64,000 nt of DNA from Pseudocercospora fijiensis CIRAD86 (GCF_000340215.1 NW_006921532.1:5604764-5668763), one strand, 5' to 3'. Positions 47,519 through 58,755 are shown, counted from the first letter of the stretch. Notes: generated by a model not told the origin, from the sequence alone. Translations and numbers: made by a program.

Positions 47519-47879
47519 TATCGGCTTAGCGATTAATCTTAGTGCGATTGCTAATAATATTATCGCACCGCATATAATATACGTATAGGCTAAATACGTA
47601 CGTTTCCTAGAGGTAAGTAAATAATAGAAATAAGGAGATTTTAAGGTATAGAGGTTTGTTTTATAGTAGAATCCGAAGAGCGCCTATTTAATCTATTGCT
47701 ATAGCAAATACCTAGCGTATCTATACTGTCTTAGTAGCAAATGCGGGCTTACAACATTCTCGAGGTAGTAAGTAAAGCTATTATAGTTTACTAGACTATA
47801 GTTAAAGATTACCTACCCTCCTATTATATTAAATTAGCTACTATTGCCGCTATTAAATAGCTAATAGCTTGATAGTGTC

Positions 47880-50527
47880 TATATTGTCGATGCCGGCGGT
47901 GCGAATAAGCTTACTAGCGGTAGCATAGATAGTTGCATTAGTGTAGGCAGAGCGGACGATAGCGGAGCGGCCGTTTGTAAAGAGGTTAGCTATTACTAAT
48001 CGTTTATATTATAATACGTATTTCTAGGTCCGTAGCAATAGACACTATAGGCTCTATTATTAGCCTTGCAACTATAGCGACCTCTATAGCCTGCTTTATA
48101 GCTATAGTATTGCTTCTTAATCGTTGTTGCTATCGTTACTAGTAGTAATAGCGGAGGTTTATACCTACTAGGCATAGCTTGTCGTTACCGCTCTACTAGA
48201 TCGATATAGACTCGAGCTAGTATAGTACCTAGCGGTAGTGTCGCTCTATAGGTTAGATTAATCCGCTTAGCGCTAGTAGGTAAGCGGCCTGTTCTATTGT
48301 TACCTTAGCCTCGTTTATAGCCTATATTCGTACGCTTCTTAGCTCTCTTCTATAGCTTAATAGTACGAGAGCTAGTATCCTTCTACTTGCCGCTAGGTAC
48401 AAGCTAGTAGCTCTCGAAGTCGTCTACTTCTAGCACTCGTATACCCTTACTTTATAGCATCTCTCGTATAAGACAACGATATAGTATACCTATAGTATAG
48501 CGGAAGCGTATAGAATACGGCTTAGGGTTGAACTCGCTATCGTTCTTAGCCTTCTTAATCTCTACCTTTACTAGGTCTACCTATTCTTTAACCTTATTAA
48601 GTGCGTACCTTATAATAATACGGATAACTCGCTAGTAGAATCTATCTATTACAAAGGCAATAAGGCTACTATTTAACTCGACGGTATAGCGCTCCTTCTA
48701 GCGGTTAATCTAATAGTCCTAATAAGGCTCTATTCGCTTAACGAATATAAGGATATCCGCCTTTAAGGAGGTAAGCTATAACTTAATGCTAGTATGCGCT
48801 CCCTTAATAGGTAATATTGTCTCGTTGCTATAGTGCTTATTACGGTTAGTCTAGGCTTTAATATACTTCTTACGATAGGGCTACTATTCGTTCTCGAGAT
48901 AGCAAGCTATATTAAACTAGGCTTCGTCTATAGAAGACTACTTCTTAATGTCCTTTAGTACGGAGTTAAAAGTAGTCTCTAAAGGTACGTTAACTGCTAA
49001 GAAGAATATAGCTATAAACTCCTTACTAGTAGGAGATAGATTAAAGCGCTTAGTCTTATAGTTCTTTACTACTCTAAGAATACGCTTGCAATTAATAGTA
49101 ACGGCCTTGTTTATATACTATCGACAATACTGTATAGGCAGGTAAGGAAGCATAATCTTGTAGGCATTAATTAAGGCCTAGTCTCGGTCGTATAGAAGGA
49201 TTTCCGGCTCGTTAATATACTTCTTAACAAGCAGCTCTCGAAGGCATATTAGCGCTATAATATAGGCTGCTTCTCGCTAGTTAGGCATTATTATTATTGC
49301 TAGGGGAGCGGTCGAGTTGAATCTAGTAAGGAAGCTAAAATTGAGTAGAGGTAGGCTATAATCTATAACGTTGTAGGTATAGTCTGCAAGCAACACTTTA
49401 GGGTAATAACGATAGGCCTCTATTATTGTTAGGTAAGCGAAGAAGATCTATTATAGGCGGCTATCTCGGACGCTCTTACGTACGAAGAAACCTCGCTCTT
49501 CTAGTACCTAAAGTACCTTCTTAATAGGTATCTTATTACCGAGCTTTATAGCTCTAACCTTAGACTAACAGTTATAGATATCTCTTATAGTTTAAGGCGA
49601 TAGGGAGTCCTGCCCTTCCGGTATATAGCGCTTCTTATATAGGTTGCGATATACTCTTACTAATAGTCCGGAAGAATGCAAAGTATATAGGTATACTAGT
49701 ATCTTAGCGCTCCGCTCGCGACGCCTATACTAAGGCAATCCGTAGGCATTAGTTAGTCTATAGTTATGCCTTAGTTAAGAGCTAACTCGTAGGAACTAGT
49801 ATACTCTAGGACCTTTAATACTGTCTTCGTAGTCGCAGTTAGCGCTAATTATAAAGGTATAAGTATAACTAGTAATCTTAGTACCCTTCCGCTTACGCTT
49901 CTTACTAGTAACATTAATACGCTAGCCGCTAACAAAGGTCGCTACGCCTATCTCGAGAGCCTTCTACTACTACTTCGTAGTACCCTTGCTATAGTAGTAG
50001 AAGATACGCTATTACTAGCGGAGGAGGTTTAGTTTCGTACCTTATCGCTTAAACTTATAACCCTTAATACGAGCGAAGTTATAGATCTAATTCTTAGCTT
50101 CTTCGCGAGTGCTAAACGACTATAGCGGCAATAGTACTAGAATCTCTTCGAAGGCCTCGCGTATAACGTAAGGCGCGATACTGTCGCTATCGCTATCGCT
50201 ATCGCCTTCTTCTTTAGAAACCGCGCCCTCTTCGACTTTACTACTAATATTAGTATTCTTATCGCCTACGGCTTCTACGGCGGCTTCTAGATTATTATCT
50301 ACCTCCTACTACTTAGCCTTATTAATCTCCTACTAACTTAGAAGCCTAGAGCGCGTTTCTATTATATACTACGCGTCGACAACCTTACCGCCGCTTAGGT
50401 ATCGCTCTTCGTTCTCGAGGTCGATAATCGCTTTAGTATCGCTTAGTAGAAACATACAATCTAGAAACTCCGACTTATATTTAATAAGAGCCGCCGGCGC
50501 CTTATCTACTACCTCGATAGCCGCTAT
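47880..50527 (-). pseudogene. MULE E transposase, RIP-inactivated
   Basis: The probable start is ATA at 50525-50527 followed by GCG GCT ATC GAG (ancestral ATG). It has an acidic N-terminus with an Asp-Ser repeat, then a FAR1-like DNA-binding region ('FSTREEAKNQIYNFARIKGYK'), then the MULE catalytic core: 'VLLADYTYNVIDYSLPLLNF' (first Asp), 'EPEILLYDRDQALINAY' (second Asp), 'QYYRQYINKAVTINYKRIL' (degraded C/H region). Near the C-terminus (about 48010-48130), in another phase, is a Cys-rich stretch like a CXC motif ('RYSCKANNRAYSVYCYGPR'), so an intron or indel may precede it. The function would be cut-and-paste transposition. Confidence 0.82.
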
Positions 50528-50795
50528 AACGATTACTAGTTTTAATAGTAAGAGGAAGATTCGTAGGATAAAGAGCGTATAGGAAGACGCGTCTCGAAAC
50601 CTACTAAAATAATACGCTACGCTCGATCTAGCTCCTAAGCGCGATTTAGGCTCGAAACCGCTAGAATACTATTAAAAATTAAGGTTAGGGCTAACTTTAC
50701 GATATTTAATACTACTAGAAACATTCTATATACTAGAAATCGCGATACACACTATATTTGCTAAGGAAATGCGATGAGAATAGTAAGACACGGTT

Positions 50796-50853
50796 TTCTT
50801 AGTAAGCGGGCGCTTAAGGTTTATCCTAGTGCGTTTGAAGTTTATAAAAGCCG
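50796..50853 (-). repeat. right terminal inverted repeat of MULE E
   Basis: Reverse complement begins CGGCTTTTATAAACTT; next to target duplication 50854-50862. Confidence 0.92.
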
Positions 50854-50862
50854 GCTTTAACG

Positions 50863-52124
50863 TTGCAATTTTCACGCGATAGTAACTTGTTTTCGTTACA
50901 TTCTCTTTTCGAAGGTAACGCTAACGGATAGAATAGCTAGCATTTGGTTCGGTATATCGTTAGCACTTAGTATGTTAGCGGAAGCACAAAATGATCTCGG
51001 CCGCTCGCGACTAGCTTTAGATACTTGCTATTTGCCCCTCCTTACTTATTATTACGGCTATTAAACAGTAGTGCTATTTGACTTCTTATAGAACTACAGT
51101 ACGAACTAGATAGCCGACCTTATGTAGTCTAGGGCCGCCCTAAGACCCCTTCCTTGTTACTGTATGCTTTTCTAACGTATACTATCGATAGCGAGATCAA
51201 TATTGGCTTATAGACTTCGCGTACTAAATCGAGGAACCTTAGGAAGATGTGTATACTTCGTAAGCAGAGAGCAACAGTAGGGCTCTACTTATTAATTCAT
51301 TTAATAACGGAGCAACAAAATCGCTAGCGTTTAGCTAGTCACTAATCGTACGCTTCCGTTAGTTTAGCTGTAGCAACAGCTACGAAACCCGCCGGAGTCT
51401 CTTGCGGATATAGATATAGGAGGCGCGACGAACATTGAAAACTTCTTCTACCTTCTCTAGGAGAATTCTTCGTCGAGCGCCTATAGGGGAATACTACTAT
51501 ACCGCTCGAAATGTAACGTCGCAGCGAAGCTATACAATTAACTAGTGCCTCCGCAACAGAGCAATGAAATTAAAGTCAAGCCTATCTAACACTCTATATA
51601 TAGCATAGACATATATAAAGGCTAGCTAGTAGCGGCTGCCCGAGAGAGCGCCGAAGTTGAAGAAGGTCGGCTTTAGGCTAATTTCGTAAATTCTAGGGTT
51701 TTAAATAAAAGTTGATTAAGCCGCTGCAACGTCTACTAACTTTTATAAACTTTTAGCTAGTCGGAGGCCTTCGGCAAGCGGAGCCGCGGCGAATCTATAG
51801 AGTACTATATGCCTAGACTTTAGCGCTTTCAACTTAGTAGATATAAGGTAAAGGCCGAAGAATATAGTAGAGTAATATAGCAACGAGATTAGAGGACCGA
51901 GAAGAGTTTCTATTTATAGCAGCCGTACTACTTCTCCTAAATACCGAATAGAAGACCGCTAAGAGTATGAAAACACAATAAAGAGCACTATTATTCCCGA
52001 AGGCTAGCAAATAAAAAAGCAAACAAAGAAGTAGACTAGCTACTATACCTAAATACCGAACACCTAGTAAGCGATATGCGTCTTACTACTATATTTTAGG
52101 ACTTACTACGCGAACAAGCAAAAA
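50863..52124. other. RIP-poor region, no gene recognised
   Basis: From 50863 to about 51660 CA and TG are clearly more frequent than elsewhere ('GAACATTGAAAAC', 'GCAACAAAATC'), so this looks like low-copy or recently arrived DNA. No long coding frame, RNA gene or repeat was recognised. 51660-52124 is again RIP-like. Confidence 0.45.
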
Positions 52125-53385
52125 TTAGTAGGCGGCGACGCTACCGCAAGTACTACTACCTTTACTACTACCTATGCTACTACCGTAGCCACTACCGAAA
52201 CTATCTGGCTTACGATCTAGGCTCTTCTTAAGTAGGAGCCTAAGCTCCTCGTCGCGATAGGAGTAAGGGATCTAAAAGTAACGAAGTTAGTATTATATCC
52301 TATCTAGAATATAATAAGAATGTTATACCTTACGGAGACGGCAGCGAGCACAACTACGACTAGGCTTCTTAATATAGGCCTTAATGCCCGCTAAATAACC
52401 CTAGTACTTAAGGCTATCGCGACGGTAGGCGTCGTACGGGCAGGCGAAACGACAGCCTAAGGTCGTCTCTATAATACAAACGACGTAGCGTAGCTACTCG
52501 TAGCGATTCGTATAGGCCGCTATAATATATATTAGTATAATCCTTAATCGCTCGCTCGATTAGTCTAACTTACGGTCGATAGTATCCGGAGACTACTACT
52601 CTCCTATAACCTAAGCAGGCTTAGGCGTCGTACCCGGAATAGGCGGCTTAGCTAGCTAAGGGCGAGGTACGCGAGCACCTCCGGCCGGGATAGGCGGCAT
52701 ATTGCTAACCTGCCCGCCTATCGTTAGTGCTACGGCCGGCGGAGCGAAGAAAGGGACGGCGGCGGCGGTAGTAGTAGTAGGAGGAGGGAGGGCGTCGGCA
52801 GTAGTAGTAGGAGGAGGAGGAGGGAGGGCGTCGGCAGTAGTAGTAGTAGGAGGAGGAGGGAGGGCGGCGGCGGTAGTAGTAGTAGGAGGAGGAGGGAGGG
52901 CGGCGGCGGCAGTAGCAGTAGGAGGGGGGAGGGCGGTAGCATCGAAGGCTACGGCGGTAGGGCTAATAAAAGGCTTATTCTCGCTATAGTATAGTTAGTA
53001 TATATATAAACACGACAACGGCCTAGGAATATATAACTTACTTATCGCTATCGTCGTTACTACTAGCGCTAGCAGGGTTATAGTCGTCGCTATAGCATAG
53101 TTAGCATCGATTAAAATAGCTAATAGAGCTAAGTAACAACTTACTTGTCGCCGCTAGTACCGAAGTTTATATCGATATTACTATATCGTAGTTAGCATCG
53201 ATTAAAACAGGCAACGGAGTAAAGCAATAACTTACTCGTCGCCGCTAGCACCGAAGTTTATATCGATATTACTATATCGTAGTTAGCATCGATTAAAATA
53301 GGCAACGGAGCAAAGCAATACTTACTCGCCGCCTTGCGGCTACTACTATAGTTGCTACTATAGCGGAGGTTTGCAATATATTAGC
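52125..53385 (-). pseudogene. multi-exon gene with repeated micro-exons, unknown function
   Basis: Minus strand: a Gln-rich first exon ('PPLQQQLQQQPQGG', about 53326-53385), then exons at 53236-53271 (36 bp), 53145-53180 (36 bp), 53042-53089 (48 bp), and a long last exon below 52984. Introns 53272-53325, 53181-53235, 53090-53144 and 52984-53041 (54-58 bp) each have GTAAGT, a CTAAC branch point and TAG, and splicing keeps one frame. The two 36-bp exons both encode NIDINFGASGDE/N. The last exon has Pro/Thr/Ala-rich repeats (52755-52940) and a Cys-containing C-terminus ('VVCIIETTLGCRFACPYD', 'RSCARCRLRK'). Stop TAA 52125-52127, or CAA originally. Family not recognised; the Cys pattern might bind zinc. 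Confidence 0.6.
52755..52940 (-). repeat. ~35-bp coding minisatellite (Pro/Thr/Ala)
   Basis: Five imperfect copies of a unit such as GGCGGCGGTAGTAGTAGTAG-GAGGAGGAGGGA. On the minus strand it reads ALPPPPTTTTA repeats in frame with the gene; the plus-strand Gly/Val reading is a shadow. Confidence 0.8.
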
Positions 53386-53770
53386 GCCTAGCGATTATAA
53401 GCAGACAAGACTAAAGATATATACGCTAGAGGAGCTAGCGGAGGAGGAGCTAGCAGAAGCTAATAGCTATTCTACGAATTAGTGCTATACCTAAGGATTA
53501 ATCGATAAGCTAAAAACGTACGTTACTATGCCTATAGGGGTTATAAAGAAAGTCGGACTTCGAGATATTAGTATATTCTTATCCCGAGACGCCTAAAACT
53601 AGCATACTTCTATAGCTGCTACTGCTGCTACTACTACTACTGCTATAGCAAACGCAATCGAAGGGCGATGCGGCGGCGGCGGTTGCGGCGGGATACGCGC
53701 TACGCGCGCGAAGCAGCAGACGCTAGAGCTCGCTCGCCCTATATACGTATTAGTAGTATTCTAATCTCTA
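53339..53770 (+). pseudogene. degraded reading frame, unknown
   Basis: About 140 codons open through TAG/TAA: 'LKIYTLEELAEEELAEANSY', 'GLIDKLKTYVTMPIGVIKK', an Ala/Thr run and 'EGRCGGGGCGGIRATRAK'. It is divergent from the micro-exon gene. No family recognised. Coding status rests only on stop type and helical composition. Confidence 0.3.
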
Positions 53771-54185
53771 AATACCTCCGAAGTTACTAATTAATATATA
53801 TATCTATGCTAAAAAGAGGGTGCCCCGATAGGCGGCGAAAGAACGGGCTAGCTATCTTTGTTACTTTCTATGCCGTTAACGTAGTTCTTATATTTAAGGT
53901 AACGTTATAGAAGAGGGTAAGAGGGTATATACGATATCTTATAGAAGAAGAAGGAAGGAAGGAAACGATAGAGGGAGAAGAAATATATATATAAGGCTAA
54001 GGGCGGGATAAGTTCTATTGTCTACCTAAGAAGCAACGTAAAACTAACTAATAATAGTATATAAACTTTACTACTAGGAAAATGTAGGGCAAGTAAGGTA
54101 ACAGCTCTACGTTCGCCCTATAAGAGTAGGATCGAAGTAAGGGTTAATACTCTATCCGATATAATCTTCGGGCTCTTATTAGCTA
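53771..54185. other. no gene seen; contains a dispersed ~65-bp repeat
   Basis: Sequence at 53852-53915 (GCTATCTTTGTTACTTTC... AAGGTAACGTTAT) recurs at 60249-60315 with transitions only. Otherwise simple purine-rich and TA-rich sequence. Confidence 0.5.
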
Positions 54186-54186
54186 A

Positions 54187-54430
54187 AAGTTAGTAAAGGT
54201 TTCTAAAAGATGCTAAAACTTTATATAGACCGCTATCGCTCGAGGGATTAACAATAGTAAGGCCCTACTTTTTTCCGCTATTTCCTATTAACGTCGCCTA
54301 TAATATCTGCCCGCTCTAACATTCGGGCCCTCGTAAGTTAGTAAAAGTTTATAAAAGATGCTAAAACTTTATATAGACCGCTACTACTCGAGGGATTAAT
54401 AATAGCAAGGCCCTACTTTTCCCGTTATTT
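54187..54430. repeat. two copies of a ~115-bp repeat
   Basis: TAAAAGATGCTAAAACTTTA followed by TATAGACCGCTA and CTCGAGGGATTAA occurs at about 54205 and 54352, each followed by AAGGCCCTACTTTT. Confidence 0.75.
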
Positions 54431-54659
54431 ACTATTAAAGTTGCCTAGAATATCAACTAATTGCCCGAGAAAGGTACGGATGCGCCTATAAGGTATACTC
54501 CCTAGACTACGAAGTATACGCCAACCCTATATAGGCAAGATAAAGTACGATCGCGAAGAGTTACGTACTTACTACTAAAGGCCTTAGCGGCTTTTATTAG
54601 GTCTCCTTTAGCTTTAGCGAACATTCTCGGGTTAGCTAAATACGTATATAATCCCGTCG

Positions 54660-55005
54660 ACCGTAGTCTTAGAGGGTAGGCCTAGCCTATCGTTTACGGA
54701 GCGCCTATCGTCTATAGTGCGCCTATCGTTTACGGAGCGCTCCTTCGCTATAGAGCGCTCTTCGAGAGTAGGCCCGTCCTATTAACCGTAGAGAGCTTAT
54801 CGAGAGTAGGCCTATCCTATCGATCGTAGAGTACTTATCGAGAGCAGGCCTAGCTTAGGGTTTACGCGCGCTTCTTCGAGAGCAGGCCTAGCTTGCCGTT
54901 TACGGAGCGCTTCTTCGAGAGCAGGCCTATCCTATCGACTGTAGAATGCTTATCGAGAGCAGGCCCGGCTTGCCGTTTACGGAGCGCTTCTTCGATAGTA
55001 GTGCT
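54660..55005. repeat. imperfect repeats with AGAGCAGGCCTA/ GTTTACGGAGCGC
   Basis: About eight interspersed copies of short motifs CGTTTACGGAGCGCTTCTTC and GAGAGCAGGCCTATCCTATC. No coding frame seen. Confidence 0.65.
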
Positions 55006-55021
55006 AGCCTTAAGCTTATAC

Positions 55022-55450
55022 TCGTTAGTATCTTAGGTAGAGTTCTAAATTCGATACTCTAACTAGCGGCGTGCTTCGTTAGGGTCCTAGACCTAGATAG
55101 AGTCTTAAATTCGACACTCTAACTAGTAGCGCGCTTCGTTAGGGTCCTAGACCTAGATAGAGTCTTAAATTCGACACTCTAATAAGTAGCGCGCTTCGTT
55201 AGGGTCCTAGACCTAGATAGAGTCTTGAATTCGACACTCTAACTAGTAGCGCGCTTCGTTAGGGTCCTAGACCTAGACAGAGTCTTGAATTCGATACTCT
55301 AACAAGTAGCGCGCTTCGTTAGGGTCCTAGACCTAGACAGAGTCTTAAATTCGACACTCTAACTAGTAGCGCGCTTCGTTAGGGTCCTAGACCTAGATAG
55401 AGTCTTGAATTCGACACTCTAACTAGTAGCGCGCTTCGTTAGGGTCTTAA
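55022..55450. repeat. 60-bp satellite, ~7 copies
   Basis: An exact 60-bp period (unit includes AGGGTCCTAGACCTAGATAG, AGTCTTAAATTCGACACTCT and AACTAGTAGCGCGCTTCGTT). Copies differ by a few transitions, so amplification is fairly recent relative to RIP. Confidence 0.92.
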
Positions 55451-56108
55451 GCGGGAGTCTTAGTAGGAGTAGTAGCCTCTGCCTTCGCTTCTAATACTTT
55501 AATTTCACTCGCTTCTACGCCGTTTGCTTATCTATATAGGCCCGAAGGTTCCCTATCGAGCGTAGTAATGCCTATTACGTTAAGCTAGTGTTTATTTACT
55601 TAGTAAGGGTATTGGGACCCCTAGTCGCTGCCGCCGGCTTAGTGTCTCCTAGACCGGCGTAAGTGTTATAGAAGAAAGGAGGAAGAAATGCAGAAGATAG
55701 TTACTTTTGTAGTAGCTACTGCACTTTACCCTATATTAACTACTTCTCGGCAATAAGCTAGATCTGCCTCTTCTACCTTAGTAGTAATAATAGCACCGAA
55801 GGGCTAGTTTGTTTACTTAGTATAGGCGGCACTAAAGGAATAGTATTAATTAAGTTAGAGGCAGTAAGAGTGCTGCAACCCTTGCTCCCTTAGTAGACTT
55901 AGTGCCTATCGGGAGGCGTCTATAGCACTAACAAACCTTAGGCGCATATAAATAGTCTGAAACTTGCCGAAAGTTGATAAAAGTTGCCGAATAATATCTA
56001 GTCGCTAAAGGATAAACAGTCTCGAAGGTACAACCTTATAGAGAAGCGGGCGCCGGAGCTCTTACGAATCTCGCTAATCTTGCTACTACCGCGACTAACA
56101 GTATATCC
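55451..56108. other. no gene recognised
   Basis: No long frame or RNA gene. CA/TG content is moderate. Neighbouring arrays on both sides suggest a satellite-rich domain. Confidence 0.4.
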
Positions 56109-56110
56109 TG

Positions 56111-56445
56111 CTATATTAGCCGGTATACTAAAACTTTAAGTTTAGATATCCCCGCCGTCTTTAGACAACGACCGCTTTGTAAGCGGCTTAAAGCTAATAA
56201 AACTTAGTAAAAGATATCGGCTATATTAGCCGATATACTAATACTTTAACTTTAGATATTCTCGCTATCTCTAGACAACGACCGCATTATAAGCGGCTTA
56301 AAGCTAATAAAACTTAGTAAAAGATATCGGCTATATTAGCCGATATACTAATACTTTAACTTTGGATATTCTCGCTATCTCTAGATAACGACCGTATTGT
56401 AAGCGGCTAAAAGTTGCTAAAACTCGATAAACGATATCGGCTTGT
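56111..56445. repeat. 110-bp tandem repeat, 3 copies
   Basis: CTATATTAGC starts each copy at 56111, 56221 and 56331 (110-bp period), followed by CGATATACTAATACTTTAAC and GACAACGACCGCATTATAAG. Copies 2 and 3 are closest to each other. Confidence 0.88.
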
Positions 56446-56819
56446 TGTAAATAACTAATATCCCCGAGGCCGATCGTAGCGCTAAGGGCGGTAGGGAGTA
56501 ACGAATTAAGTGTTAAAGTAACAATAGTAGTCGGATAGTATTGTAAGGCGTATAGTAAGGGTATAATACCGAAGTAAGATCGATACGGTAAAATTAAGCT
56601 CGATAAGAGAGTCGCTTATAAATTAGACTCCTCGCCGACCTTCTTCTATTCTCTTTCTTCTTTACCGATATATACTATCCTCGCCTTTAACACCTCGCCG
56701 TCGTAGTCGCTACTATATCTAACTAAGAACTCGACGAAATTGTAGACTTTGCGCTAGACTTTCTGTCTCCCGGGGCGTAGGCGCCTCTACTATAACAGCA
56801 GTAGTAGTAGGACTAGTAG

Positions 56820-57463
56820 GACTAGCAGGACTAGCAGGGCGGCTCGGTTTAGGATGTCGATGCCCTAGACGAGTATACCTTCTATCTTCGCCTTATATAA
56901 GGCCGCAGCTAATATATCCTAGTGTCGTTAATATAGCGGCCTTAGCGCTACTAGCTCTAGCACTATCTCGGCGTTCTAGTCTAAGTACGTAGGCGCGTCG
57001 ATAGTAAGACCGCTCTCGCTAAGGCCTGCCTCTTGTCTCTCTACCTCCTCCTCCGCTACCTCTAGCCTCGACTTTAGTACCTAGGGCGCTACTACCGCTA
57101 GCACTAGCACTAGCACTAGCACTAGCTTAGGCTTAGAAGAAGAAGAAGAAGAAGGGTTCAAGTAGCCTACGGATTGCGCTACGCTACCTATAGGCTAATA
57201 AGGCCTACTATTCCGAGACTGTAAAGCTATAGATAGAGAGTTCGAACGAGACATAGATTAGATTAACGCATATCGGCCGTATCGAAGAGACAGATAAAGG
57301 AGAGTTGCGTACGCCTACCTATAAGCGCTATGCCCGCTTAGGCTATACCTGTCGTATATATACTAAGGAGGGCAAGCGGGCATACGATAGTAGTGCCGGC
57401 AATATAAAGTGCGGCCGCTATCGATACCGTAAAGTCGGCAATTCTGAATATATAGATTCTTAA
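56820..57463 (+). pseudogene. Cys-rich reading frame, unknown
   Basis: One phase open through TAG/TAA and closed by TAA at about 57461. It begins hydrophobic/Pro-Leu-rich, passes an in-frame CTAGCA repeat and a polyLys run (57128-57155), and ends with 'RYARLGYTCRIYTKEGKRAY' and 'NIKCGRYRYRKVGNSEYIDS'. If Tyr codons TAT/TAC at Cys/His-type positions were TGT/TGC/CAT, the end would form a compact zinc-binding-like motif. Family not recognised. Confidence 0.4.
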
Positions 57464-58337
57464 GTTGAAATAATATCCGTGCCTATATGCCTACGATATG
57501 CCTCGTTTTCTACCTCTTATTATTTAAATCTTGCGCTCTAAGCGGCTAAATCCGATCGTTGATATCGCTATCGTCGTTCCTCTACCGATATATAAGATCG
57601 TATAATCCTCGCGCCTTAGCTACTACATTTTCTTCTCGACCTAAAACTCCTCTTCTAATCGGTTCGAATCTATAGCGTAGAGGACGATAAACCCTATAGC
57701 TCCCGAGGACCCGAGGTCCTATAAACCCTGCTTATAAACTTTGTAGGTTTAAGGCGCGCGGATAATACTTAAGAGGTGAAAATTAGTAGCTTAGACGGGT
57801 TAGATAGGCGACGTAGGCTTAGCTAGGGTGGGCCCGTCCGCGGCCCTACCTCGAACGAACTTTTAGCAACTTTTATTAACTTTCGGCTAATAAGACCTAA
57901 GAGCCTCTTAGCAGCGGGTGCTATACGTTAAGAAGCCCGTCTCCGAAAATTCTTATTAACTTTTAGTATTAATAACGCCGCTAGTCTAGAAGCATACGTC
58001 GCCTAACCGCAACCTTCTTAGCCGTAAGATGTACTATATCTTAAGGGTAGGGAACGCAGCTAAACATTCTATAGGCATAAACATCTAGCAACTCGACGAC
58101 TTTACCCGCTAAATACGATCGCTAACGACTATCGCCTACGACATACTAGCTCGTATTGCTCTAATTAAGGCAAAATTTAAGGGCACTAGAGACTAAGCTA
58201 GTCTAGTCGTTAAGAAGCCTATAGATTATACCGGCGTCGCCGCGACAACGGTTATACTAGAATCCCGGAGCCTATAGGCTTAAGGAGCGCGGATATTACT
58301 TCTATATTTAAAGAGCTAAAAAATGGACATTAGGTAC
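57464..58337. other. no gene recognised
   Basis: RIP-like, no long phase-conserved frame seen. 'TACCGATATATAAGATCGTA' near 57585 resembles 56663, suggesting an old local duplication. Confidence 0.4.
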
Positions 58338-58425
58338 AAGGCTTTAGTATAATAACAAGACTTTAGTATAATAACAAGACTTTAGTATAATAACAGGACT
58401 TTAGTAAAAGAAGATAGCGAATTAT
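58338..58425 (+). repeat. 19-bp tandem repeat, 4 copies
   Basis: CTTTAGTATAATAACAAGA repeats with CTTTAG at 58342, 58361, 58380 and 58399. Confidence 0.9.
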
Positions 58426-58508
58426 ATAAAGGTCTAAAAAGATCAAAATGGTTATTATCTAGAAGAACAATACCTCTATAAAAGGCTAACACCTAAGTAA
58501 AAGAAGAT

Positions 58509-58612
58509 AGCCCCTCCGAGATTCGAACCCGGGTTACTCTAGTATAAAAGAGACATTCTCGATCGAGTATAACGCAAGTATATAGATTGTAACCGCTCTC
58601 GGATGCCTAAGC
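58509..58612 (-). tRNA. tRNA-like sequence (degenerate, possibly Ser/Leu-type)
   Basis: On the minus strand CCGGG-TTCGAAT-CTCGG (58516-58532) forms a full T-arm with a canonical loop and B-box, followed by a 7-nt AGGGGCT acceptor-like 3' strand. About 75 bases upstream lies CCGAGAGCGGTTA, resembling the D-arm of type II tRNAs. The 5' acceptor strand does not pair, so it is a tRNA pseudogene or a tRNA-derived repeat. Confidence 0.35.
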
Positions 58613-58683
58613 AGTACTACCTCCGGCCCTAGGAAGTCTCTACGAGTAATGTAGAGCTAAGGCTAGAGGTATATAACTGCTTA

Positions 58684-58755
58684 ATAGGCGATCTTCGAGC
58701 AATTACGCTCCGTTGCTATACCGTAGAGCGTAATCAACCACTATACTAAAGGGCC
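58684..58755 (-). tRNA. tRNA-like sequence (degenerate)
   Basis: The minus strand starts GGCCCTTTAGTATAGTGGTT, an excellent tRNA acceptor/A-box (TAGTNTAGTGGTT). A perfect 8-bp hairpin TTACGCTC...GAGCGTAA with a 15-nt loop follows in the anticodon-arm position, and a weak B-box GCTCGAAGATC comes next. No 3' acceptor complement to GGCCCTT was seen, so it is probably a pseudogene or a SINE head. Confidence 0.35.

Larger units (their letters stand above)
47461..50853 (-). mobile_element. MULE DNA transposon E
   Basis: Terminal inverted repeats of about 58 bp (47461-47518 and 50796-50853) start CGGCTTTTATAAACTT and differ internally by one transition. They are flanked by a perfect 9-bp target duplication GCTTTAACG (47452-47460 and 50854-50862). 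A 9-bp duplication is characteristic of Mutator-like elements. It encodes one transposase on the minus strand. Confidence 0.92.

Noticed and set aside
52702..52989. Plus-strand Gly/Val/Ala-rich 95-codon protein
   Set aside because: It is the complement of the Pro/Thr/Ala-repeat exon on the minus strand, which is supported by introns and a long continuing frame.
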